A stretch of DNA of 64,000 nt from Natrinema amylolyticum (GTDB lineage: Archaea; Halobacteriota; Halobacteria; Halobacteriales; Natrialbaceae): the NCBI RefSeq assembly GCF_020515625.1, contig NZ_JAIWPJ010000002.1:620001-684000 (forward strand), written 5' to 3'. This document shows positions 52,203 to 60,954 of the stretch, in pieces (positions within the stretch are counted from its first letter, which is position 1; every line of letters begins with the position of its first letter). Position numbers and translations under genes: made by a program. The notes under the pieces are model-generated. The model was given only the letters and a program-made list of their open reading frames with translations, was not told the origin of the DNA and did no database searches.

Positions 52203-53300
52203 TCAGTCCGGAATCGGGACGCCACCGAAGACGAGGAGCGCGATGATCCAGTACGCGACGTACAGTCCGACCAGTAGGTAGCCGTGTCTCCGCCGGAGAC
52301 GCCCGGTGGAGATGGCGGCGGCGGCGACGGCGGTCAGGAGGATCACCGCGGGAAGGTGGAAGACGAGTACGGACGGCGGAATCACGACGTCCGCGACGAA
52401 CGCGATCACGCCGACGTTCGCCGTGACGGAGAAGATCACGCTGCCGACGACGTGCCCGATCCCGATCTCGGGGATTCCACGCCGGACCGGTTCGATCGTC
52501 AACAGCAGGTTTTCCACCGTCAGGACCAGCGTGAGAACCGTCGCTCCGAAGACCGTCTCCTCGATCCCCCACGAGGCGACGATGGCCTGCGAACTCGCCT
52601 CGAGCAGGAGCGCGCCCGCGGCGACTCCGACGAGCGCGAGGAGCGACAGTCCGAGCCAGAAGGCCCCTTCGTGGCGCGACCCGGTGACGAACCGGTCCTC
52701 GGGAATCTCCTCGAGCACCGCTCTCCGTTCGATGTCCGCGAGATCGAGTCGGTCGATCGGAACGCCGCCGTCGGCCTCGATGCGGTCCGCGATCTCCGAG
52801 TCCCTGAACACGGGCACGTCGCGCTGGTACTCCCGGCCGACGACGTAGCCGAGGAGCACGACGAACACCGCCACGAGGACGAGCCCGTGGACGGTGCCGA
52901 GCGTGCCCGCGAGGACGAACGGAACCAGGAGAAACGGCGAGAGGACGAACATCAGCAGGTAATCGCGCGGGACTTCGACGGGAAACGGCCGAACGATCGC
53001 CGCTACCGCCAGCGTGATCCCGGTGATCGCGAGCGCGGTACCGAACGCCGTTCCGAGCGCGACTCGCTCGAGATCGCCCGCACCGAACACCAGTGCGACG
53101 ACGGTGTCGTCGAATTCGAAGCCCGTGAAGATGATCGCGAGCGTGAAGATCGAGACGCCGAGGCCGATCGCGGATCGGGTGAGATAGCTGATGAGTTTCT
53201 CGACGCTGTAAGTGAGCACGATCGCGCCGACGACGAGGACGACGTACGCGAACCACGGCCCCTGGCCGTCGATGGCGCTCTCGAGAAGATCTTCCACCAT
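52203..53300 (-). CDS. Sodium/calcium exchanger-family membrane protein (II)
   Basis: A 365-aa CaCA-type antiporter similar to the adjacent one. It has the alpha-repeat segments FTGFEFDDTVVALVFGAGDL and TVLTLVLTVENLLLTIEPVR followed by HVVGSVIFSVTANVG, and a shorter central loop. The Met at 53300 is chosen: it lies 27 nt after a TATA (CTATATG on the minus strand, within 53320-53333), whereas the in-frame upstream ATGs at 53372, 53327 and 53312 do not. Pairing suggests a heterodimer or two ions. Not counted as orthologous to a named exchanger. Confidence 0.83.
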   Translation of the reverse strand: MVEDLLESAIDGQGPWFAYVVLVVGAIVLTYSVEKLISYLTRSAIGLGVSIFTLAIIFTGFEFDDTVVALVFGAGDLERVALGTAFGTALAITGITLAVAAIVRPFPVEVPRDYLLMFVLSPFLLVPFVLAGTLGTVHGLVLVAVFVVLLGYVVGREYQRDVPVFRDSEIADRIEADGGVPIDRLDLADIERRAVLEEIPEDRFVTGSRHEGAFWLGLSLLALVGVAAGALLLEASSQAIVASWGIEETVFGATVLTLVLTVENLLLTIEPVRRGIPEIGIGHVVGSVIFSVTANVGVIAFVADVVIPPSVLVFHLPAVILLTAVAAAAISTGRLRRRHGYLLVGLYVAYWIIALLVFGGVPIPD

Positions 53301-53310
53301 GGCCCACTGC

Positions 53311-53338
53311 ATGTTAGCTGCCAACATATAGCTAACAT
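53311..53338 (-). promoter_or_regulatory. 9-bp inverted repeat around the TATA box of the exchanger operon
   Basis: ATGTTAGCT (53311-53319) and AGCTAACAT (53330-53338) form a perfect dyad with a 10-nt spacer (GCCAACATAT) that contains the TATA element. It is a strong operator candidate, for instance for a metal- or ion-responsive repressor. It has no copy elsewhere that I noticed in the window. Confidence 0.6.
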
Positions 53339-53509
53339 CCCGGAGAGGGAATTTCAGTGGAAATCTATACACGCTTTACGGACCGAACGGCGAAGCGATC
53401 GTCATCGCGCGGACTGTCCCGTCGCGAGGAAGGTGAGCCCTGTCCGTTTTCGAACCGAAAAGCCGCTATTCGAGTCGGAGAGTGACGGACGGCGAACGCC
53501 GACGGCTCG

Positions 53510-53929
53510 TTACGGCGAGTGCGCTTCGAATCTGTCGACTCCCGACTCCGCGACGTCCATGTCCTGCTCGACCGCGCCGCCGCTGACGCCGATCGCTCCG
53601 ACAATGTCACCGTCTCGCATCAGCGGGTATCCGCCGCCGAAGATGACCATCCGTCCCTGGTTGGTATTCTGCAGACCGTACAGCGACTCGCCCGGCCGGG
53701 TCGGATCGGCCAGTTCGTGCGTCGGCATATCCAGTGCGGCCGCCGTGTAGGCCTTGTTCCGCGAGATATCGACCGACGCGAGCCACGCGCCGTCCATCCG
53801 GTGTTGGGCGACGAGGTTACCCTCCGAGTTCGCGACCGCGATCACCATCGGATTGTCGATCTCTTCCGCTCGCTGCTCTGCCGCGTCGATGACTTCCTTC
53901 GCCGTGTCGAGCTGTACTGAATCGACCAT
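53510..53929 (-). CDS. GlcG/HbpS-family protein
   Basis: A 139-aa protein of the GlcG/HbpS (DUF336) fold. Motifs are VAQHRMDGAWLASVDISRNKAYTA and FGGGYPLMRDGDIVGAIGVSGG. HbpS-type members bind haem or act in diol/glycolate metabolism; the role here is open. No signal peptide is seen. It is divergent from the formaldehyde dehydrogenase-like gene and may belong functionally to the alcohol oxidation locus. Confidence 0.87.
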   Translation of the reverse strand: MVDSVQLDTAKEVIDAAEQRAEEIDNPMVIAVANSEGNLVAQHRMDGAWLASVDISRNKAYTAAALDMPTHELADPTRPGESLYGLQNTNQGRMVIFGGGYPLMRDGDIVGAIGVSGGAVEQDMDVAESGVDRFEAHSP

Positions 53930-54271
53930 GCGATAGAGTGCCACACCACGGAGAGTGATAAATACCTTCTGCGAAAATACAACCATATACCATCTCTGAT
54001 AGGTGCGAAATCAATCGGCTGAACTGTCGCTCTCGCCGGCAGTTGTTCGTTTCCCCTCGCGAGATGCGGGACCGTCTCGTGACGGCAGTCGTGCGCCGCC
54101 GGCGAACGAGACTGGACGGTCGATCGGACGCTCCAGTCGAATCCAGAATCGTCCGTTCCGGTACGTTTTCCACTCGGAACAAACGGGTGTTAAATGATCG
54201 TACTCGAGCGCGCCGACCACGCGAAGGTTTACATCGAAGTTCGTGGTCCGTTCATCGAGGTGTGATACTTA

Positions 54272-55438
54272 ATGTCAATGGACGCCGTCGTCTACCAGGG
54301 ACCGCACGACGTAGCCGTCGAGGAGGTCGACGAGCCCGAGATCGAACACGAGAACGACATCATCGTCGATATCACGACGACGTGTATCTGTGGATCGGAC
54401 CTCCACATGTACGAGGGGCGAACCTCGGCCGATCCGGGGATCGTCTTCGGTCACGAGAACATGGGCAACGTGATCGAGACCGGCGACGCCGTCACGTCGC
54501 TCGAGGAGGGCGACCGCGTCGTGATGCCGTTCAACGTTGCCTGCGGGTTCTGCCGGAACTGCGAGAACGGCTATACCGGGTTCTGTACCAACGTCAATCC
54601 CGGCTTCGCCGGCGGCGCGTACGGATACGTCGCGATGGGGCCGTACAAGGGTGGCCAGGCCGAGAAACTCCGGGTACCCTATGCCGACTTCAACGCGCTG
54701 AAGCTGCCGGAGGGTGACGAACACGAGGACGCCTTCGCCCTCCTCGCGGACATCTTCCCGACGGGGTGGCACGGGACCCGACTGGCGAACCTGCAGCCCG
54801 GCGAATCGATCGCGATCTTCGGGGCCGGTCCCGTCGGCCTCATGGCCGCCTACAGCGCCAAGATCCAGGGCGCGTCGGAGATCTACATCGTCGACCGGGT
54901 GGAGAGCCGTCTCGAGCTGGCCGAGGACCACTGTGACGCGCGTCCGATCAACTTCGAGGAGAGCGATCCCGTCGAACAGATCAAAGACCTGCACGGCGGG
55001 GGCGTCGACAACGGCGTCGACGCGGTCGGTTATCAAGCGATCGACCCCGAGACGGATCCGACCGACGACGCCTACGACCCGGCCCGGGAAAACCCGGCAG
55101 TCGTGATCAACCAGCTCATCCAAACCGTTCGGCCGACCGGCGAGCTCGGTATCCCGGGACTGTACGTCCCGTCGGACCCCGGCGCGCCCGACGAGATGGC
55201 GGCCCAGGGACGACTCGGTATCGACTTCGGCAAGCTCTTCGAGAAGGGACAGAAGCTGGGTACCGGCCAGACGAACGTCAAGGAGTACAATCGACAGCTG
55301 CGCGACATGATCATCGAGGGACGCGCCGACCCCAGTTGGGTCGTCTCCCACCGCGTCGACCTCGATCGCGCCCCGGAGATGTACGAGAAGTTCGACGAAC
55401 GCGAGGAAGGCGTCATCAAGGTTCTGCTCGAGCCGTAG
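54272..55438 (+). CDS. Zinc-dependent alcohol dehydrogenase, glutathione-independent formaldehyde dehydrogenase type
   Basis: A 388-aa medium-chain dehydrogenase. Catalytic-zinc residues appear in CICGSDLHMYEGR (C40) and VFGHENMG (H61); the structural-zinc lobe is C91, C94, C97, C105. The nucleotide motif is FGAGPVG, and the IVDRVESRLELAEDHCDAR strand suggests NAD preference. A PFNVACGFCRNC region and the long C-terminal half match the formaldehyde dismutase / formaldehyde dehydrogenase branch. It would oxidise formaldehyde or another aldehyde/alcohol. Functionally linked by inference to the quinoprotein and formate dehydrogenase. Confidence 0.87.
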   Translation: MSMDAVVYQGPHDVAVEEVDEPEIEHENDIIVDITTTCICGSDLHMYEGRTSADPGIVFGHENMGNVIETGDAVTSLEEGDRVVMPFNVACGFCRNCENGYTGFCTNVNPGFAGGAYGYVAMGPYKGGQAEKLRVPYADFNALKLPEGDEHEDAFALLADIFPTGWHGTRLANLQPGESIAIFGAGPVGLMAAYSAKIQGASEIYIVDRVESRLELAEDHCDARPINFEESDPVEQIKDLHGGGVDNGVDAVGYQAIDPETDPTDDAYDPARENPAVVINQLIQTVRPTGELGIPGLYVPSDPGAPDEMAAQGRLGIDFGKLFEKGQKLGTGQTNVKEYNRQLRDMIIEGRADPSWVVSHRVDLDRAPEMYEKFDEREEGVIKVLLEP

Positions 55439-55524
55439 CCCTCGCGCCGTCGGGTTCGGTCGGTCGCCGCGGTCTCGACCGACCGAGCCGCGCCTGCGCC
55501 GCGGTCAGCGCTCGCGTCCCGCCG

Positions 55525-55692
55525 TCAGCTCCGCACCCACGCCATCGGGTGTTCGTCGCGGAGGTGATCCTGATACCGTTCGATCAGTGTCGGGTAGGAG
55601 TCCGCGACCGCGTGCCACTCACAGTGCTCGCACTCCCGTTCGACCGTCTCGGACGCGCTACGGACGTATCCGCCCTTCCGATTCGTGCTCAT
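55525..55692 (-). CDS. Small zinc-finger protein (55 aa)
   Basis: A 55-codon frame, ATG at 55692 to TGA at 55525, on the minus strand. It has CEHCEWH (C21, C24) and DHLRDEHP (H43, H48), a CX2C-X18-HX4H pattern matching a small zinc finger of a kind common in haloarchaea. The N-terminus is MSTNRKGGYVRSAS. It is probably nucleic-acid-binding, but no target is known. Confidence 0.7.
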   Translation of the reverse strand: MSTNRKGGYVRSASETVERECEHCEWHAVADSYPTLIERYQDHLRDEHPMAWVRS

Positions 55693-55817
55693 CGTCGTTC
55701 CCTCGTGACCGCATCGCGCTGTCGGCTCCGCCGGCGGTCACTCGCGTTCGATGCCGCCGCGACTTCGCCCTGTCGCTTGCGACCGATTCGAGTGAATATC
55801 GATCGCCGACCGGGACG

Positions 55818-56042
55818 ATGGACCGAGCCTCGAACGGAGAAACGGATATCCCGTCGACCGACGTAGTCCGATACATGTGCCAGTACTGCAGCTACTCCCT
55901 GCACGACGGCTGGACGCGGCTGCTCGAGTACGACGACGTCTATCAGGACGCCCTTCCCGACCGGACGACGGATCGGTCGACCCACGGCTTTCACGAGTCC
56001 TGGGACGAACTCAGTGAGCAACTGGAGCCGTCGGAACCGTAG
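55818..56042 (+). CDS. Small Cys/His-containing acidic protein (about 74 aa)
   Basis: A 74-codon frame. It contains MCQYCSYSLHDGWTRLLEYD (a CxxC), then a charged acidic C-terminus (HESWDELSEQLEPSEP). The ATG at 55818 is listed, but the Met of MCQYC at 55875 with a TATA-like GGATATCC 26 nt upstream is an equally good start (55 aa). It ends 3 bp from the CobW stop, convergent. A zinc-binding role is a guess. Confidence 0.5.
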   Translation: MDRASNGETDIPSTDVVRYMCQYCSYSLHDGWTRLLEYDDVYQDALPDRTTDRSTHGFHESWDELSEQLEPSEP

Positions 56043-56045
56043 CGG

Positions 56046-57167
56046 CTACAGCGGGAACGGATCGCCCATCGCGTCCGTCTCCGCCGCTCCCTCATCCGCG
56101 ACCAGACATGCCTCGAGTTCCTCGCGAATTCGCTCCTCGTTCATCTCTCGGCCGATGAACACGAGCTGCGTGCGACGGTCGTCGTCGGGCCGCCACTCGC
56201 CGATCGGGCCGGCCCTGACGGACGGACCGGCCTGGCTGATGCCGATCACCTCGTCGCGGTTCGCGACGTAGCAGACGCCCTTGGCGCGGACGATCGCGCC
56301 GTCCCAGTCCTCGAGCCAGGCGGCGAGTCGCTCTGGGTGGACCGGTCGATCGGACCGGAAGACGAACGACGAGACGCCGTGCATTTCGGCGGCACTCCGT
56401 CCCGCGTCGGGGGCGTGCGTCTGGTCTCCGTGATCGTGTCCCGCCTCGCGAAGGTGACGTTTCCACCCCTGAGACCGCTTCGCCGTCTCGAGGTCGAACC
56501 GACCGGTGTCGAGGACGACGTCCGGATCCACCTCACAGTAGGTCGTTCGGAGTCGTTTCGCCCGCGGCTGGAGGGTCTCGACGACGGCTTCGATCTCCTC
56601 GAGGACGTCCTCGGGGACCATATCGGACTTATTGAGCAGTAAGACGTCGCAGAACTCGATCCCCTCCACGAGGACCTCGCTCAGCGGTCGGTCGGTATCG
56701 GGCTGGGCGCCCTCAGGAAGGTGCTCCCCGGCGTCGAACTCCTTCCAGAACCCGTACGTGTCGAGCACGGTCACCATCGTGTCCAGCCGAAACAGGGTCG
56801 TCGGATCCACGTCGCTCTCGTCCGTCCCGTCGGTGAACACCTGCGCGACGGGAATCGGCTCGCTGATCCCCGAGGACTCGACCAGCAGGTAGTCGAACGC
56901 GCGGCTGTCCGCCAGCCGTGCCGCTTCGTCGAGGAGATCCCCCTGTAACCGACAACAGATACAGCCGTTCGAGAGGTCCACGATCCCCTCGTCGTCGTTT
57001 TCTCGCGCGATGAGTTCCGCGTCGACGTTTATCTCGCCCATGTCGTTGACGATCACCGCTACCCGCCGGTCTCCCGGATTCGACAGCACGTGATTGATCA
57101 GCGTCGTCTTTCCCGCGCCGAGGTAGCCGCTGACGACGGTGACGGGGATTGCGCCGTTTCGTGACAT
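56046..57167 (-). CDS. COG0523 (CobW/ZigA-like) GTPase
   Basis: A 373-aa G3E GTPase and metallochaperone. It has Walker A GYLGAGKTT (14-22), the CxCC metal-binding motif CICC (69-72), ESSGISEP and NKSD. A His-rich segment (HDHGDQTHAP, about 244-253) lies before the C-terminal CobW domain. Such proteins deliver zinc, cobalt or iron to apoenzymes. Given its neighbours, it could supply a metalloenzyme nearby, but that is unproven. Confidence 0.93.
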   Translation of the reverse strand: MSRNGAIPVTVVSGYLGAGKTTLINHVLSNPGDRRVAVIVNDMGEINVDAELIARENDDEGIVDLSNGCICCRLQGDLLDEAARLADSRAFDYLLVESSGISEPIPVAQVFTDGTDESDVDPTTLFRLDTMVTVLDTYGFWKEFDAGEHLPEGAQPDTDRPLSEVLVEGIEFCDVLLLNKSDMVPEDVLEEIEAVVETLQPRAKRLRTTYCEVDPDVVLDTGRFDLETAKRSQGWKRHLREAGHDHGDQTHAPDAGRSAAEMHGVSSFVFRSDRPVHPERLAAWLEDWDGAIVRAKGVCYVANRDEVIGISQAGPSVRAGPIGEWRPDDDRRTQLVFIGREMNEERIREELEACLVADEGAAETDAMGDPFPL

Positions 57168-57380
57168 ACGATACCAGCTATCACGGTCGGCGTCATACTA
57201 AGTAACCGGTCGGATCTCGCCGACAGTAGCGAGCGTGAGACGGTTCCGTATCGATCGGGGAGCACTCTCGAAGCGCTGCCAGTCGCGAAAGTGCGCACCT
57301 GAACGGTCATCGAGCCACCCCGGCGCGGCGGTGACGGTCTCGGCCGCTACAGTTCACCGGCTACCGGTCTCCGGAATCGT

Positions 57381-57674
57381 TCACCGATCCGTCGTATCCG
57401 ACGCGTCGACCTCGTCAGCCTGAAGCACGAACTGCCGTTCCGGCGGCGGCGCGATTCGCAACTCGAGGGCGCTGGTGAGTCGATAGTATTTGCGGTTACC
57501 CCGCATGTACCACTCGACCAGTTCGGCGTCCTCGAGCGTCGATAGGTGGTGGACGGCACTCTTCCCGTCCATCCCGACTCTCTCGGCGAGTTCGGAGACG
57601 TACTTCGGCCCCCGCGAGAGTTCGCGAAGGATCTCGAGTCGCGTTCCGTTCCCCAGCACCTCGATCAGTGACAT
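57381..57674 (-). CDS. ArsR-family transcriptional regulator
   Basis: A 97-aa winged helix. MSLIEVLGNGTRLEILRELS begins the ArsR fold, with helix-turn-helix KYVSELAERVGMDGKSAVHH and a wing (MRGNRKYYRLTS). Its last 30 residues are specific. No metal-binding Cys pair is visible, so it may be a haloarchaeal non-metal regulator. The ATG at 57674 is chosen; a GTG at 57680 is the alternative. Lies upstream of CobW on the same strand. Confidence 0.85.
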   Translation of the reverse strand: MSLIEVLGNGTRLEILRELSRGPKYVSELAERVGMDGKSAVHHLSTLEDAELVEWYMRGNRKYYRLTSALELRIAPPPERQFVLQADEVDASDTTDR

Positions 57675-57788
57675 GTACACACAGTGGGCGGCCGGAGGGA
57701 GAAGGATTTCGCAGGTACGGTCCCCTTACATACAGTCTCTGAAGGAGGTTGGTCCAGATTTATGCCGCCGCTCGTGGTATTCGATACC

Positions 57789-58091
57789 ATGTCTGATCGA
57801 GTGACGCTCCCCGAGGACCGCGATCGCGAACGACGAACGATCACGGACGGTTTCTTCGAACGCGAAGTATACCTCTCACGGGAGGAAACGGCCTCGTTTC
57901 TCCGGGAACTCGCCGATCAGCTCGAGGCCGAGACGACGGTGACGGTCGCGGGATCGACGTGGGAGATCCCCTTCGAGTACCGGACCCCGATCGAGGTCGA
58001 GATCGAATTCACGGGCCAGCGCGACCGCGAACTCGAAATCGAACTCGAGTTCTCCGAGCAACGCGGCGGATCGGATCTCTCCGTTCGGTAA
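57789..58091 (+). CDS. Amphi-Trp domain protein
   Basis: A 100-aa acidic protein. Residues 20-60 (FEREVYLSREETASFLRELA, ADQLEAETTVTVAGSTWEIP) are followed by EVEIEF and ELEIELEF amphipathic strands with the domain's Trp replaced in the last strand. This is a small halophile-enriched family of unknown function. The ATG at 57789 (MSDRVTLPEDR) is favoured over a frame extending 105 bp upstream. Confidence 0.75.
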   Translation: MSDRVTLPEDRDRERRTITDGFFEREVYLSREETASFLRELADQLEAETTVTVAGSTWEIPFEYRTPIEVEIEFTGQRDRELEIELEFSEQRGGSDLSVR

Positions 58092-58328
58092 GCGGACGAG
58101 TTCGAGAGGCAGATACTTCCACGTTCGATAGCGCGATGGGGACTCTATCCAGAGACGCTAACACGTGCGATACGACGTCACACGCCACAGCCGAACCCGG
58201 TAGCCGAGAACCGGTCCCGGCTACCCCCGGTCGCGATGGACGGCGACGTCCGATCGTCCGTCCCCACGGCGCGAGGCGGTCGGCGAGTTCACCGTCGAGT
58301 CGTGCACTCGGGGACTCGTCACACGCCG

Positions 58329-58628
58329 TTACTCGCCCTCAAGGGGCTCGCCGCGCCGATCGATCCGTGTCGCAGGGAGGCCGGCGCGCTCGGCGTGTTC
58401 GCGGATCGTCTCCTCGCCGTCGGCGCGGTAGTGACAGAACGTCCCCGTCACCTGTCCCTCCTCGTTCGTCATGACTTCGGATTCGACCCAGCGGATTCCG
58501 GCCCCCTCGTCGCGTAATTCTCGGAGGGCCTCGCCGGACTGCTCGCCCGCGTCCTCGAGTTCGTTCTGCGTGATCGGTTCGTCGAGCGCTCGCAGTATCA
58601 GGAAGTCCGTCAGCTCCTGGTTGTCCAT
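58329..58628 (-). CDS. DUF4242 (SCO4226-like nickel-binding) family protein
   Basis: A 99-aa ferredoxin-like-fold protein. It has FLILRALDEPITQNELEDAG, the core GIRWVESEVM and the C-terminal FCHYRADGEETIREHAERAG, which match the DUF4242 pattern. A relative in Streptomyces binds nickel; function here is unknown. The ATG at 58628 (MDNQELTD) is chosen. The 58092-58328 gap upstream of its stop has no gene. Confidence 0.8.
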   Translation of the reverse strand: MDNQELTDFLILRALDEPITQNELEDAGEQSGEALRELRDEGAGIRWVESEVMTNEEGQVTGTFCHYRADGEETIREHAERAGLPATRIDRRGEPLEGE

Positions 58629-58729
58629 TGGCACCGTGTCACACTTCAATTTCGTCCGTAATCAAAGTGGGACGAATATCCACGGTCACTGTCACGAACC
58701 GTCCGCTATCTGTCGACGCCCGAGCGAGT

Positions 58730-59635
58730 TCAGCGGTCCCTCGGTTCGTCACTGCGCTCTCGCTCGAGCGTCGTCACGGCGACCCCCGCGATCACGACGA
58801 CGCCGCCGACGACCGTGATCGCGTCGGGGACCTCCGCGAGCAGGACGAACGCGAGCAGGGTCGCACCCACCGGCTCGCCCAGCCAGGCCACGCTGACGAC
58901 GACCGACTCGAGGTGCTCGAGGACCCAGTTGCTCACCGTGTGGCCGAGGACGCCCGGACCGACGGCCAGCCCGAGAAAGAGCAGCCACTCGCGGGCGGGG
59001 TAGCCGACGTAGGGGTGGCCCTGCGCGCCGACGAGGAGGAACAGGACGATCACGCAGGCACCGTAGACGACGGTCACGTAGGGAAACAGCGGGACGCGCT
59101 GGCGGATCGAGCGGCCGGCCAGCACGTAGCCGGCGACGGTCACCGCGCCCAGTACGGCGAGGGCGTTCCCGTACAGCGTTCCGTCGGAGAGCGCCGCGGG
59201 CCCGGTACTCCCGAGCGACATCGCGGCTGCGCCGCCGATCGCGACGGCGATTCCCGCCACCGTCGCGCGGCCGATCCGCTCGCCTAAGAGGAGGCCCGCG
59301 CCGAGCGCCACGAATATCGGTTGGCTCTGGACGAGCGTCACGCTCGCGGCGACGCTCGTGTGATCGAGGCTCTCGAACCAGGCCGCGAAGTGGACCGCCA
59401 GCGCGACGCCGGCGACGACGGCGCCCGCGAGGTCGCGACGCGAGAGCCGTGCGAAGGCCGCGCGGTGACGGGTTACGGCGATCGGTGTGACCAGTACGGT
59501 CGTGAAGAGCACCCGGTAGAAGGCCGCGACGGAACTCGGGGCCGCGCTCCACCGAACTAGGATCGCGCTGGTGCTCGTCGCGAACACCGCGACGGCGAGC
59601 GCGACCAGCGGCGCGGCCTCGAGGTCGACGGTCAC
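58730..59635 (-). CDS. DMT-superfamily transporter (EamA type)
   Basis: A 301-aa protein of about ten helices in two EamA repeats (about 10-140 and 155-290). The end of repeat 1 reads SVTLVQSQPIFVALGAGLLL and the end of repeat 2 SVAWLGEPVGATLLAFVLLA, the conserved helix pattern. It exports a small metabolite, perhaps an amino acid; the substrate is not predicted. It is flanked by NosL and the DUF4242 gene on the same strand. Confidence 0.87.
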   Translation of the reverse strand: MTVDLEAAPLVALAVAVFATSTSAILVRWSAAPSSVAAFYRVLFTTVLVTPIAVTRHRAAFARLSRRDLAGAVVAGVALAVHFAAWFESLDHTSVAASVTLVQSQPIFVALGAGLLLGERIGRATVAGIAVAIGGAAAMSLGSTGPAALSDGTLYGNALAVLGAVTVAGYVLAGRSIRQRVPLFPYVTVVYGACVIVLFLLVGAQGHPYVGYPAREWLLFLGLAVGPGVLGHTVSNWVLEHLESVVVSVAWLGEPVGATLLAFVLLAEVPDAITVVGGVVVIAGVAVTTLERERSDEPRDR

Positions 59636-59688
59636 GTCGTCTCACATTCGTCCGCTGAGGCAAACGGGTACCGAAAGCGGCCGGAACG

Positions 59689-60300
59689 TTACTCCGGCGG
59701 CTCGTCGGGAAGCCGCGTGCCGCGGTAGATCGACACCAACTCGAGGTCGACGTCGTCTAATCCGACGATGATGTCCTCGTCCGGCGATAGGTCTTCGGCC
59801 TCCCATCCCTCGAGGAAGGCGACGGCGTGCTCGCGGTCGGCGTAGGGGCGTGGATCGATGCCCATCGGGTCCTCGGCGGCCTCCTTGTCGGTGATGAGGA
59901 CGAAGTGAGCCTCGGTCGCGTCGATGAGGTCCGCGGTCTCGTAGTCGGTCGTCCAGGCACCGGCGACCGGTGAGTCAGGCGTCGACGAGACGGTGTAGGC
60001 GAACAGACAGCCCGGGGAGTCGAAGACCGCCGCCAGCCCGTTTTCGTGGACGAGTTGTCCCTTTCCGAAGTACTTGGTCGCCGGCATGCCACAGACGGCA
60101 CAGCGGTGCCCCTCGGGGAACTCGAACGGCCCGTCCGGGACGTCCTCGAGCGAGGGCTCGTACACCTGCGCCGGAGGGTCGTCGTTGTCGTTCCCGCTGT
60201 CGCCGGGTTGGCCGCCGAGACAGCCCGCGATGCCCGCGGCCGCGCCCGCCCCGAGCGCACCCAAAAGTCCCCGTCGGTCGACCCCCTCGCGTTCAGTCAC
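59689..60300 (-). CDS. nosL: NosL-family copper lipoprotein
   Basis: A 203-aa lipoprotein. A twin-arginine-like DRRGLLGALGAG and lipobox IAGC precede the NosL core HRCAVCGMPATKYFGKGQLV, then a Phe/Gly-rich strand (FDSPGCLFAYTV). NosL delivers Cu(I) to nitrous-oxide reductase outside the membrane. No nosZ, nosD or nosF gene is in the window. A GTG at 60300 is the likely start. Confidence 0.88.
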   Translation of the reverse strand: MTEREGVDRRGLLGALGAGAAAGIAGCLGGQPGDSGNDNDDPPAQVYEPSLEDVPDGPFEFPEGHRCAVCGMPATKYFGKGQLVHENGLAAVFDSPGCLFAYTVSSTPDSPVAGAWTTDYETADLIDATEAHFVLITDKEAAEDPMGIDPRPYADREHAVAFLEGWEAEDLSPDEDIIVGLDDVDLELVSIYRGTRLPDEPPE

Positions 60301-60393
60301 GGCCGATACTACCGCCCGAACCGGCAAAACGAGCGTGGTACACCTCTCGAATCCGACCGGGCCGGCTCGGAGTCTCGGCCGCGGAACTGCCGG

Positions 60394-60873
60394 TCATTCC
60401 AACTGCGCTTTCGCCAGCCGATGACGCGCCCGGAACATGGCCTCGAAACCGAGCCGCGAGAGCGGCGCGATCGCGTCGCCGAGTCCGCCCAGGGGGAGTT
60501 CGTATTCCACGTGATCCCGAACGATCGTCCGCGTCCCGTCGGCGAAGAAGGAATGCGTGTGTTCCCAGTGGTCGAACGGCCCGTGTACCATCTCGTCGCG
60601 AAAGTACGCCGATCCCTCGTCGCGCTCCCGCGCCGTGATCACCGACGTCCAGTGCTGACGGGGCCCCACTCCGAACGGGCGCATCGACAGCGCGATCTCC
60701 GAACCGGGCTCGAGCACGTTCGGATCCGGCTCCCCGTCCGGGCCGATCACGCGCTCGACGCGCAGGTGCAGCCAGTCTGGCGTCACCGCCTCGAGCCCGG
60801 AGATCCGTGAATTGAACGCCCAGACGTCCTCGAACGGCGAGTCGACGGTCGTTTCGCGGTCGTACGTCTGCAT
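60394..60873 (-). CDS. SRPBCC-family protein
   Basis: A 159-aa START/cyclase-like fold starting MQTYDRETTVDSPFEDVWAF. A long beta-sheet (TSVITARERDEGSAYFRDEM; VEYELPLGGLGDAI) and a C-terminal helix (FEAMFRARHRLAKAQ) complete it. The pocket ligand is unknown. Paralogous in type to the SRPBCC gene at 19 kb, but only distantly. Confidence 0.8.
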   Translation of the reverse strand: MQTYDRETTVDSPFEDVWAFNSRISGLEAVTPDWLHLRVERVIGPDGEPDPNVLEPGSEIALSMRPFGVGPRQHWTSVITARERDEGSAYFRDEMVHGPFDHWEHTHSFFADGTRTIVRDHVEYELPLGGLGDAIAPLSRLGFEAMFRARHRLAKAQLE

Positions 60874-60954
60874 GAACTGCCCGCGTCTACGACGGCCAGC
60901 GTGAAAACGTAAATCCCGACGGCTACCAGGGACGACGGATCGATAGCCAGGCAG

